Below are positions 1 through 5,736 of a stretch of 6,890 bases of DNA, piece by piece; the first letter of the stretch is position 1; each line of letters starts with the position of its first letter. The DNA is taken from the NCBI GenBank assembly GCA_029960865.1, contig JASBVX010000073.1:1-6890 (forward strand), given 5' to 3'. The translations under genes and the position numbers were made by a program. Under the pieces are notes generated by a model. It ran no database searches. It worked only from the letters and a program-made list of their open reading frames with translations, and was not told the DNA's origin. The DNA is from Bacillota bacterium. Lineage in GTDB: Bacteria; Bacillota; Sulfobacillia; RBS10-35.

Positions 1-1318
1 GATCTTCTTCTCGCACCAGCACTTCTCCGCAATCCCGGCAGGTCCAGACTGGCAAACGGTGCCCCCACCAGATCTGGCGGGAGATGCACCAGTCCCGGAT
101 ATTCTCCAGCCAGTGCCGGTAGACGGCGGTAAACCGCTCGGGAAGGATCACCGTTTCCCCTTCCTCCACAGCTTTCCAGGCCAGCTCCGCCAGGGGCTTG
201 GTGCGGACGAACCACTGGCGGGATACCAGGGGCTCGATGACGCTATCGCAGCGGCTACAATGGCCGACGCTGTGGCGGTAAGGCTCCGCCTTCACCAGGA
301 ACCCGCCCTCTTCCAAAAGGCGCACCATCTCCCGGCGCGCTTCATCCCGATCGAGCCCTTGAAGGGGCCCTGCCGCTTCCGTCATGCGGCCTTCTTCCCC
401 GATGACCTGAATTTTGGGGAGGCCATGCCGCTCCCCTATGGCAAAGTCGGTAGCGTCGTGGAAGGGAGTCACCTTCACGGCGCCGGTGCCAAAGTCCATC
501 TCCACCGCCCCATCGGCGATGATGGGCACAGCCCTTCCCGCCACGGGAACCCAGACTTTTTTCCCGATCCATTCCCGATAACGGGGATCGTCGGGGTGAA
601 CCGCCACGGCGGTATCCCCCAGGATGGTCTCAGGCCTTGTGGTGGCGACTTCGATGTAGGGGCCTTCCTTTTTGGGCTCCCCTCGTTCATCCACCTGGGC
701 GTAGCGGACCCGGTAAAGGGTACCTTCTTCTTCCTCGTGCGAAACTTCCAGATCGGAAACGGCGGTGCCGCAGCGGGGACACCAGTTGACGATGTAGTCC
801 CCCTGGTAGATGAGGCCTTCCCGATAGAGTTGCACGAAGACATGCCGCACCACACGGGAGTACGCCTCATCCATGGTAAACCGCAGGCGGCTCCAGTCGG
901 GGGAGGTCCCCAGCCTGCGCAGTTGCTGGGTGATAACCTCTTGATATTCGTCTTTCCATTCCCAGACTTTCTCGAGAAACTTCTCCCGGCCCAGGCTCTG
1001 GCGGCTCTCCCCTTGATCCAAAAGGCGCCTTTCCACCACCGCCTGGGTCGCGATCCCCGCATGATCCACCCCCGGTTGCCACAGGGCGGCATAGCCCTTT
1101 TTGCGATGCCACCGCGTCAGACCATCCTGCATGGCATCTTCCATGGCATGACCCATATGCAGGCGGCCCGTCACATTGGGAGGCGGCATGACGATGCTGA
1201 AGGGGCGCTTATCCCAGTCCACCGGAGCCCGAAAGAGATCCGCCCGTTCCCACAGGCGGTAAACCTCTTCTTCCACCACCTGCGGCCGATAAGCCGTTTC
1301 TTCCCAAACCCGATCCAC
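1..1318 (-). CDS. valS: Valyl-tRNA synthetase (ValRS), N-terminal part, runs off left edge
   Basis: Class I aminoacyl-tRNA synthetase that charges tRNA-Val with valine in the cytosol. Translating the minus strand gives 439 uninterrupted codons, about half of a usual ValRS of roughly 880 residues; the rest lies beyond position 1. Visible landmarks: the nucleotide-binding HIGH-type motif as HMGH (residues 54-57, within PPPNVTGRLHMGHA), a CPRC zinc-type knuckle near 180-183, the editing (CP1) domain with TTRPET near 226-231 and FGTGAVKVTPFHDATDF ending near 292, and the return to the catalytic core at DWCISRQIWWGH near the edge. The KMSKS loop and anticodon-binding domain are not in the window. 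The start is GTG at 1318-1316, preceded at 5 nt by a full Shine-Dalgarno GGAGGTGA (1331-1324); no ATG fits the family N-terminus. Expression is very likely controlled by the T-box leader upstream. Seen: motifs and RBS. Family knowledge: the reaction. Identification is firm. Confidence 0.97.
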   Translation of the reverse strand, partial: MDRVWEETAYRPQVVEEEVYRLWERADLFRAPVDWDKRPFSIVMPPPNVTGRLHMGHAMEDAMQDGLTRWHRKKGYAALWQPGVDHAGIATQAVVERRLLDQGESRQSLGREKFLEKVWEWKDEYQEVITQQLRRLGTSPDWSRLRFTMDEAYSRVVRHVFVQLYREGLIYQGDYIVNWCPRCGTAVSDLEVSHEEEEGTLYRVRYAQVDERGEPKKEGPYIEVATTRPETILGDTAVAVHPDDPRYREWIGKKVWVPVAGRAVPIIADGAVEMDFGTGAVKVTPFHDATDFAIGERHGLPKIQVIGEEGRMTEAAGPLQGLDRDEARREMVRLLEEGGFLVKAEPYRHSVGHCSRCDSVIEPLVSRQWFVRTKPLAELAWKAVEEGETVILPERFTAVYRHWLENIRDWCISRQIWWGHRLPVWTCRDCGEVLVREED

Positions 1319-1323
1319 CCTCG

Positions 1324-1331
1324 TCACCTCC
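1324..1331 (-). promoter_or_regulatory. Ribosome binding site of valS, fixes the GTG start
   Basis: On the minus strand the 8 bases GGAGGTGA match the anti-Shine-Dalgarno almost perfectly and sit 5 nt before GTG (1318). They lie directly after the leader terminator T-run, so termination removes the RBS from the transcript. This supports GTG as the true start. Confidence 0.9.
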
Positions 1332-1332
1332 G

Positions 1333-1368
1333 AAAAAAATGGAGCCCTGCGCCAAAAGGGCGGAGGGC
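1333..1368 (-). terminator. Intrinsic terminator of the valS T-box leader
   Basis: On the minus strand GCCCT (1368-1364) pairs with AGGGC (1348-1344) and CGCC (1362-1359) with GGCG (1353-1350). A single C-C mismatch separates the two helices and the loop is CTTTT. Seven T follow at 1339-1333. The 5' arm begins immediately after the T-box core, so it competes with the antiterminator in the usual T-box fashion. Read-through is expected when uncharged tRNA-Val is bound. Confidence 0.88.
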
Positions 1369-1576
1369 CGCGGTACCACCTTTCTTCCCGGGATGATCTT
1401 CCCGGCTCTGCAGCGCTCTATCGGGCGCACCCGCCTTCCCTACCCAGCCTAAAGGCCTTCAGGAAAGATCTCAGGGACGACAGCTGGACCTTCCCGGAGC
1501 CGCTTCCACCACCCGCGGCCTCTCTGCACCGGGATGAGGGTCCACCCCTTCCCCTCATCGAAGACTTTTGGAGTTT
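1333..1576 (-). promoter_or_regulatory. T-box riboswitch leader of valS, specifier GUC (Val)
   Basis: Transcribed minus-strand leader that senses uncharged tRNA-Val. Stem I can be traced. A K-turn-like base pairs GAT (1559-1557) with ATC (1469-1467), with tandem GA on each side. GGG (1554-1552) pairs with CCC (1476-1474), TGGACC (1544-1539) with GGTCCA (1490-1485), CCCGG (1533-1529) with CCGGG (1497-1493), and GCCGC (1519-1515) with GCGGC (1503-1499). The AGAGA bulge (1525-1521) and the GGTGGTGGAA distal loop match the family consensus. In the specifier loop the triplet GTC (1481-1479) is a valine codon followed by a purine. Stem II (GCCTT 1456-1452 with AAGGC 1437-1433) and stem III (CCGGGA 1405-1400 with TCCCGG 1393-1388) precede the T-box core GGTGGTACCGCG (1380-1369). 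Its TGGT can pair with an ACCA tRNA end, as expected for tRNA-Val. Pairings were read by eye; the 5' end is inferred from the promoter. Confidence 0.93.
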
Positions 1577-1588
1577 GGCGTCATGGTA
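1560..1588 (+). promoter_or_regulatory. Possible forespore-sigma (SigG/SigF-like) promoter for the ger operon
   Basis: On the plus strand CATGGTA (1582-1588) resembles the SigG -10 element (CAT, two bases, TA). It is preceded after 17 nt by GAAGA (1560-1564), which matches the loose -35 pattern GHATR at 4 of 5. The two central -10 bases are G, which is not preferred. Germinant receptor operons are classically SigG-dependent, so a promoter of this type is expected somewhere upstream of gerA. If used, transcription would begin near 1595. This is an inference from a weak match. Confidence 0.28.
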
Positions 1589-1611
1589 CAAAGGCGAAGA
1601 TGAAGCGTCAA
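1583..1611 (-). promoter_or_regulatory. Sigma-A-type promoter for the valS leader
   Basis: On the minus strand TTGACG (1611-1606) matches the -35 consensus at 5 of 6 bases. It is followed after exactly 17 nt by TACCAT (1588-1583), which matches the -10 consensus TATAAT at 4 of 6. The predicted start point, near 1576, lies about 17 nt before the first base of T-box stem I. That fit between promoter and leader is the main support. Confidence 0.65.
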
Positions 1612-1671
1612 GAGAGGAAGAGCCCTCCTGCACTGAAACGCCTCGGAAGGAGCCTGGCCTGCCCGGGATGA
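1600..1671 (+). other. Short upstream open frame (23 codons) before gerA
   Basis: ATG at 1600 opens a frame of 23 codons starting MKRQERKSPPALKRLGRSL and ending at TGA 1669-1671. The stop overlaps an ATG of the gerA frame at 1668 as ATGA, the same junction used inside the operon. AAAGG lies 5 nt before the ATG as a poor RBS. The basic peptide resembles the start of a cytoplasmic N-terminal tail. It could be a leader peptide coupled to gerA, the displaced N-terminus of gerA after a frameshift, or chance. I cannot distinguish these. Confidence 0.22.
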
Positions 1672-1690
1672 AAGCCCTTCATCCCGGGCA
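1660..1690 (+). repeat. Perfect 13-bp inverted repeat (hairpin) in the gerA leader
   Basis: TGCCCGGGATGAA (1660-1672) is the exact reverse complement of TTCATCCCGGGCA (1678-1690), with a 5-nt spacer AGCCC. In RNA this forms a very stable hairpin that buries the in-frame ATG at 1668. There is no T-run on either side, so it is not an intrinsic terminator. It may control initiation, protect the 5' end of the transcript, or act as a DNA operator between the two divergent units. The structure is seen; the role is unknown. Confidence 0.85.
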
Positions 1691-1699
1691 ACCTGTATC

Positions 1700-1704
1700 G
1701 GGAG
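1700..1704 (+). promoter_or_regulatory. Probable ribosome binding site of gerA
   Basis: GGGAG lies 8 nt before TTG at 1713 and just downstream of the 1660-1690 hairpin. The alternative starts are less well served. ATG 1668 sits inside the hairpin with AAGGAG about 15 nt upstream, and TTG 1575 has GGAG only 1 nt away. Confidence 0.5.
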
Positions 1705-1712
1705 TCTATGAC

Positions 1713-3413
1713 TTGACGCAAGTCAGTTTGCAATTGGAGGAAGCCCAGCAAGAGGCTGACTCCCTGGCGCAAGATGCAGCCCGGGATCCTCTCAGTCTGG
1801 AAAGACCCTGGCGCCATCTCCAGCTTTCGGCCCGGGTGGCCAGGGCGCGGGTCGAAAGTGTCCTGGCCGATTTTTTAGGGGAAACTCCCCTCCCCTTCCC
1901 TGAAGATCTGGAAAAAACCCTTTCGCTAGTGGAAGCTTTCGTCTCTTTTAGCAGCGACCTGGTCATCCGCCGCTTTCATTTCCGGAACGGCTTAGCCGGT
2001 GCCATGGCTTTCATCAACGGCATGGTGGATCAACGGGTGGTGGACCAGGATCTTCTGGTGCTCTTGAGGGAGCAGGAGGCTCCTCAGGAAACAACCCTGG
2101 TATCCCCCATCGGACAGCTCTCCCTGGAACCCCATCCGCCCTCCCTTCTCCTGGCCCTTTTACAGGGGGAAGTGGTGGTCTTCTGCAACGGGTTCTCCGG
2201 AGGTTGGCATGTGGATGCCAAAGGGTTTAGCAAGCGGTCCATCGAAGTGGCCGAAACAGAGCAGAACCAGATCGGCCCCAAAGCCGCTTTCGTGGAAGAC
2301 ATCACCACCAACATGACCCTCATCCGCAGGCACATCACCAGCCCCTCCCTGCGGGTCAAAGAGATGATCCTTGGGAAACGCAGCCAAACCCTTTGCTTTC
2401 TCGTCTACCTTTCCGATGTGGCCGATCCGCGCCTGGTGGCTGCCATCGAAGCCCGTTTGGCTGCCATCGACACCGACGTCGTCCTGGCAGCCCGCCAGGT
2501 CACGTCCTTCTTGCGGGACCGTCCTTGGTCTCTCTTCCCCATCCTGGCCCTTTCCGAGAGGCCTGACTGGTGCGCCTGGCAGATCGCCGGCGGGCGAGTG
2601 GTCATCCTGGTAAACGGGGATCCCTTCGCCGTCATCGCCCCCAGCGTCTTCTGGGATTTCTTTCGCACGGCCGACGACTACACCGTCGATGTGTGGACCG
2701 CCACCTTCATCCGGGCCATCCGCTACCTGGGAGCGGTCATCGGTCTTCTCGCCCCCGGCCTGTATGTGGCCCTCATCAACGTCCACCCGGAGCTCATCCC
2801 GGTGGACCTGGCCCTGGCCATCGTTTCCTCCCGGGAAGGCCTTCCCTTCCCCGCCTACCTCGAGATGGCCCTCATGCTTCTCGCCTTTGAGCTCATCCGC
2901 GAAGTGAGCGTGCGCATGCCCAAAGTCATGGGTCAAACCTTAGGTGTGGTGGGAGGTCTCGTCATCGGCCAGGCCTCAGTGCAGGCCGGCATCATCAGCC
3001 CTTTGATGGTGGTGGTCATCGCCGTCACTTCCCTTTCCGTCTTCGTCCTCCCTAAGTTCGAGATGACCTCCATCTGGAGAATCCTCCTTTGGGTCGGGCT
3101 GGCCCTCAGCTCCTTCCTAGGCCTGTACGGCCTCACCCTCTTCACCATCGGCCTTTTGTTCCACCTTTCCGCTTTGAAATCGCTGGGCGTCCCCTACCTG
3201 GCCCCGGTCGCCCCCTGGTCCCACGAGGCCCTGAGCGACATCCTCTTCCGGGCCCCCCACCGGTCCTTCCGCTTCCGGCCCGGCATCGCCAGCCCCCAGG
3301 ACGTCCAGCGGGCCAGCCGCTACCGGCAGCCCTTCCCTCACCTCTCCATCCCCACGGAGCCCGATCCTCCCTTGCCCAAAGGCAACACCCCTCAAGGGAG
3401 GAGGCGCCCATGA
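1713..3413 (+). CDS. Spore germinant receptor, GerA-family membrane subunit (A subunit)
   Basis: A subunit of a Ger-type nutrient receptor in the spore inner membrane. From TTG 1713 the product has 566 residues; the frame is open back to TTG 1575 (612 residues), and ATG 1668 is another option. I prefer 1713 because it has GGGAG at 8 nt and avoids both the hairpin and the valS promoter, but this is uncertain. The soluble N-terminal domain contains DLVIRR (82-87), the GPKAAFVEDITTNMTLIRR stretch and SERPDW (281-286). The membrane part starts near 311 and shows about five hydrophobic segments, with family signatures PFPAYLEM (378-385), FELIREVSVRMP (392-403) and GQTLGVVGGLVIGQA (407-421). The C-terminal tail is basic and proline-rich. 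About 80 residues precede the recognisable GerA domain, and even the shortest form is longer than the usual 480-540. Its stop overlaps the gerC start (ATGA), implying coupled translation. The germinant cannot be predicted. Confidence 0.93.
   Translation: MTQVSLQLEEAQQEADSLAQDAARDPLSLERPWRHLQLSARVARARVESVLADFLGETPLPFPEDLEKTLSLVEAFVSFSSDLVIRRFHFRNGLAGAMAFINGMVDQRVVDQDLLVLLREQEAPQETTLVSPIGQLSLEPHPPSLLLALLQGEVVVFCNGFSGGWHVDAKGFSKRSIEVAETEQNQIGPKAAFVEDITTNMTLIRRHITSPSLRVKEMILGKRSQTLCFLVYLSDVADPRLVAAIEARLAAIDTDVVLAARQVTSFLRDRPWSLFPILALSERPDWCAWQIAGGRVVILVNGDPFAVIAPSVFWDFFRTADDYTVDVWTATFIRAIRYLGAVIGLLAPGLYVALINVHPELIPVDLALAIVSSREGLPFPAYLEMALMLLAFELIREVSVRMPKVMGQTLGVVGGLVIGQASVQAGIISPLMVVVIAVTSLSVFVLPKFEMTSIWRILLWVGLALSSFLGLYGLTLFTIGLLFHLSALKSLGVPYLAPVAPWSHEALSDILFRAPHRSFRFRPGIASPQDVQRASRYRQPFPHLSIPTEPDPPLPKGNTPQGRRRP
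3397..3404 (+). promoter_or_regulatory. Ribosome binding site of gerC, inside the end of gerA
   Basis: GGAGGAGG ends 5 nt before ATG 3410, within the last codons of gerA. It decides the start: the same frame is open upstream to 3089, but only ATG 3410 has an RBS and a lipoprotein signal behind it. Confidence 0.85.
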
Positions 3414-4525
3414 AGAAAGCCGCCCGCTGGTTCTTCCTTTTGGTTCTCCTTTTCCCCTTGACCGGATGCTGGGACAGCATCGAGCCCAAATCCCGGGCCT
3501 TTGTCCTCGCCGTCGGTCTGGATGCGGCGCCCGCAGGAAAGCTGCGCCTCACCATCAGCGTCCCCACCTCATCGGGGATGGGAAGCCAGCCGGGGAGCAC
3601 CGGCCCTAGCGCCCAGAGCTATACCCTCACGGCCGAGGGGCGCACCTTCGTGGAAGCCACCCAAAACGTGCAGCAGCTTCTGGAACGGTCCATCTACTAT
3701 GGGGAGGTGCAGGCCATCGTCTTTGGAGCCGATCTGGCCAAAAGGGGTCTGCAGGATCTTACCGCCGAGCTCATGCGCTACCCCCTCCTGGATCCTTTGA
3801 TCTATGCCGTCATCTCGGAAGGGCCCGCCGGCGATCTCATCGGTCAGGTCACCCCAGGAGGCCGCAGCGTTCCCCGGGCCATCTTCAGTATCTACTCCAC
3901 CCCCGCCAGCCAGGCCGGTGTCCCCCAGACCCGGCTGTGGCAAGTGGCCAGGGCCTTCTTGAATCCGGGAGAAGATGCCATCATGGCTGCCCTTATGAAA
4001 GGACCGGAGGGGACCGTGCCTACCATCGGGAGCGCCGTCTTTCACGCCGGAAAGCTCGTCGGCCTCTTGAGCGGCGACGACAACTTGGGCCTTTCTTTCC
4101 TGCGGGGCATCGCCGATCAGGCCACCTTGACAGTGCCCTTCGCCGGCAAAGAGGTACAGATCCTCCAGGCCTCCTCCCGCAGCCGCATCCAGTTCCTCGG
4201 GGTCTCCGCCGAAGGACTTCCCCTCTTCCGCGCCCAAATCCAGGTCGAGGGGCAAGTAGGAAGCGATCCTCCAGGGGGAGCTCCCTGGACCCCCCAAGAG
4301 CTCAACCAGCTGGAAAGATCCCTGGCCGAAAAAGTGAAGGTCCTGGCTGAAGAAAGCTGGTCTCTATTGCAGGAAAGGAAGAGCGATGTACTCCTCCTTG
4401 GCTTCCGGGTGCACCAGTTGGATCCCCTCTTGTGGAGCCGGCTTTCGTGGTCCGAGACTTTCCCCAAGGTGACCCTGGACATCCAGGTGAAAGCCACCAT
4501 CAGCCGGATAGGCAATCGCCCATGA
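3410..4525 (+). CDS. Spore germinant receptor lipoprotein, Ger(x)C family (C subunit)
   Basis: Lipid-anchored C subunit of the germinant receptor, 371 residues, a normal length for the family. The N-terminus is a lipoprotein signal peptide: MKKAARW, a hydrophobic core, then the lipobox LTGC with the lipidated cysteine at residue 20. CWDSIEPKSRAFVLAVGLD follows, closely matching the family pattern in which CWD comes just before a conserved strand. The middle holds LMRYPLLDPLIYAVISEG, typical of the N-terminal domain. The C-terminal domain ends with LLWSRLSWSETFPKVTLDIQVKATI, the usual end of Ger(x)C proteins. The gene overlaps gerA by 4 nt (ATGA, 3410-3413) and gerB by 4 nt (ATGA, 4522-4525). 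The A-C-B order is also found in the B. subtilis gerK operon. In known systems the lipoprotein is needed for function of its cognate A and B subunits and requires diacylglycerol transfer by Lgt; that is family knowledge, not seen here. Confidence 0.95.
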   Translation: MKKAARWFFLLVLLFPLTGCWDSIEPKSRAFVLAVGLDAAPAGKLRLTISVPTSSGMGSQPGSTGPSAQSYTLTAEGRTFVEATQNVQQLLERSIYYGEVQAIVFGADLAKRGLQDLTAELMRYPLLDPLIYAVISEGPAGDLIGQVTPGGRSVPRAIFSIYSTPASQAGVPQTRLWQVARAFLNPGEDAIMAALMKGPEGTVPTIGSAVFHAGKLVGLLSGDDNLGLSFLRGIADQATLTVPFAGKEVQILQASSRSRIQFLGVSAEGLPLFRAQIQVEGQVGSDPPGGAPWTPQELNQLERSLAEKVKVLAEESWSLLQERKSDVLLLGFRVHQLDPLLWSRLSWSETFPKVTLDIQVKATISRIGNRP

Positions 4526-5736
4526 TGCGCCGCCCCTTGCCCTGGAGCTCTGCCGCCTACTGGGTGCTGGCCAGCCACATGGTCCTGGGCCTCTTCGCCT
4601 TTCCCCATTTCGCCGCGGCCAGCGCAGGAACCGGCGCCTTGTATGTGGCCATCGGCCTTATCCTGTTCGGTGCCATCGTTCTCTACTCGGTCCTCGGGCT
4701 CTTGGGCCGCTTCCCCGGCCAGACGGTGGTGGAAATCCAGCGCCACGTACTGACAAAACCCCTGACGGCCATCATCCATGTTCTTTGCGCTTTTCTCCTG
4801 ACCGGCGTCCTGGCGGCCAGCCATGCCCTCTTCGCCGACCTCATGGCCACGGTGGTGTTGCAGCGCACACCCAAAATCGTCATCGCCCTAGCCGCGGGTC
4901 TGATGGCCCTCTACGGGGCCTGGCACGGGCCCCACAGCCTTACCCGCACCTTGCAGATCCTCATGCCGGTGTCGGCTGCCTTGCTGATAGGAGCCTTTGT
5001 AGCCGCCCTTTTCAACGCCCGTTGGCTCCAGCTCATTCCCCACTGGACCGGCGCCGAGCTCATCGGCCGGGGTATCTGGAAGGAATCCTACACCATGCTG
5101 GCCCTCTATCAGCTTCTCATCGTTTTCGGCTGGCTGGACGTGAGACGAGCCAGACCCTGGGCCTGGGGAGGCTATGCCGTCAATAGCCTCGTCCTCTTCC
5201 TTTGCCTGGCCGCCTCGATCGGTGCCCTGGGAGTGCCCCTTACAGCCCAGAGCACCTGGCCGGGCGCCCTCGCCATCCGCGTGGTGAGCGCCCCCGGGTT
5301 CCTCGTCGAGCGCTTTGGCTACATGATCATCCTCCTCTGGCCCATCGCCCATGTCCTCTTTCAAGCGACCCTCCTTTTGGCCTGCGCCGTGGGGACGGTG
5401 CAATCCTTAGGCCTGCCCCACCGCTACCTCAGACCCCTTATGATCACCGCCATGACCCTTTCCCTGATCCTGTCCTCCCTTTTCCACAATAGCGCCCAGG
5501 CCTTCGCCATCCTCCAGCGCTATGGACTTCCCCTCATCTGGGCCCTTATCCTGGGTGTCACGTGGCTCACCTGGGCCTTGGCCGCCGCCCGCAAGATGGA
5601 AGGCCCTCCCCTGGAAACATGGCGAGCCCCCCAGGGCTGGCCTGAATGGGCCCCGCCCATGGGGGTTCCCCCTGGGACCACAGCGACGGGCCGTCAGATC
5701 GAAGGAGAGAGCCGCCGCCAACCTCCTTTGGGTTAA
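4522..5736 (+). CDS. Spore germinant receptor, GerB-family transporter-like subunit (B subunit)
   Basis: Polytopic B subunit of the receptor, a member of the APC (amino acid-polyamine-cation) transporter superfamily and in known receptors implicated in germinant recognition. The product is 404 residues from ATG 4522 (ATG 4525 is equally possible). Hydrophobic stretches fill residues from about 10 to 355 and fit roughly ten membrane helices. RFPGQTVVE at 63-71, between the second helix and the next segment, is a typical GerB signature. HWTGAELIGRGIWKES also aligns with the conserved central loop. Residues 357-404 form a hydrophilic tail rich in proline and tryptophan; usual GerB proteins are about 365 residues and lack such a long tail. 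No strong RBS precedes the start, so translation probably depends on ribosomes finishing gerC through the ATGA overlap. The TAA stop shares bases with the LonB stop on the other strand. Confidence 0.94.
   Translation: MMRRPLPWSSAAYWVLASHMVLGLFAFPHFAAASAGTGALYVAIGLILFGAIVLYSVLGLLGRFPGQTVVEIQRHVLTKPLTAIIHVLCAFLLTGVLAASHALFADLMATVVLQRTPKIVIALAAGLMALYGAWHGPHSLTRTLQILMPVSAALLIGAFVAALFNARWLQLIPHWTGAELIGRGIWKESYTMLALYQLLIVFGWLDVRRARPWAWGGYAVNSLVLFLCLAASIGALGVPLTAQSTWPGALAIRVVSAPGFLVERFGYMIILLWPIAHVLFQATLLLACAVGTVQSLGLPHRYLRPLMITAMTLSLILSSLFHNSAQAFAILQRYGLPLIWALILGVTWLTWALAAARKMEGPPLETWRAPQGWPEWAPPMGVPPGTTATGRQIEGESRRQPPLG
5733..5736. other. Shared TTAA: convergent stop codons of gerB and lonB
   Basis: The palindrome TTAA supplies TAA to gerB on the plus strand (5734-5736) and TAA to lonB on the minus strand (5735-5733). 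The two convergent genes overlap by 4 bp and leave no intergenic room for a conventional bidirectional terminator. Confidence 0.92.

Noticed and set aside
59..1396. Plus-strand open frame of 445 codons opposite valS
   Set aside because: Its product is proline/histidine-rich with no recognisable domain, while the minus strand encodes a clear ValRS with RBS and motifs. The frame also runs through the T-box leader. It is an antisense shadow caused by codon bias.
1575..1712. TTG 1575 as the gerA start
   Set aside because: Its GGAG is only 1 nt away. It would overlap the valS promoter and lie before the likely ger transcription start. It is kept only as an alternative in the gerA entry.
1713..1718. 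TTGACG on the plus strand as a -35 box
   Set aside because: No acceptable -10 element follows at 16-18 nt, and it falls at the start of the gerA coding sequence.
2437..2470. 13-bp direct repeat TGGCTGCCATCGA at 2437 and 2458
   Set aside because: It encodes the helical repeat AAIEARLAAID inside the GerA domain. It is explained by local protein sequence and not by a mobile or regulatory repeat.
2160..2936. Minus-strand open frame of 258 codons opposite gerA
   Set aside because: Gly/Asp/His-rich translation with no family features, fully inside the well-supported GerA coding region. It is a shadow frame.
5656..5676. GC-rich hairpin (CCCA ... TGGG with a GGG/CCC core) near the end of gerB, as a terminator
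   Set aside because: It has no T-run on either strand and lies within the coding tail. It is probably a by-product of GC-rich proline/glycine codons.
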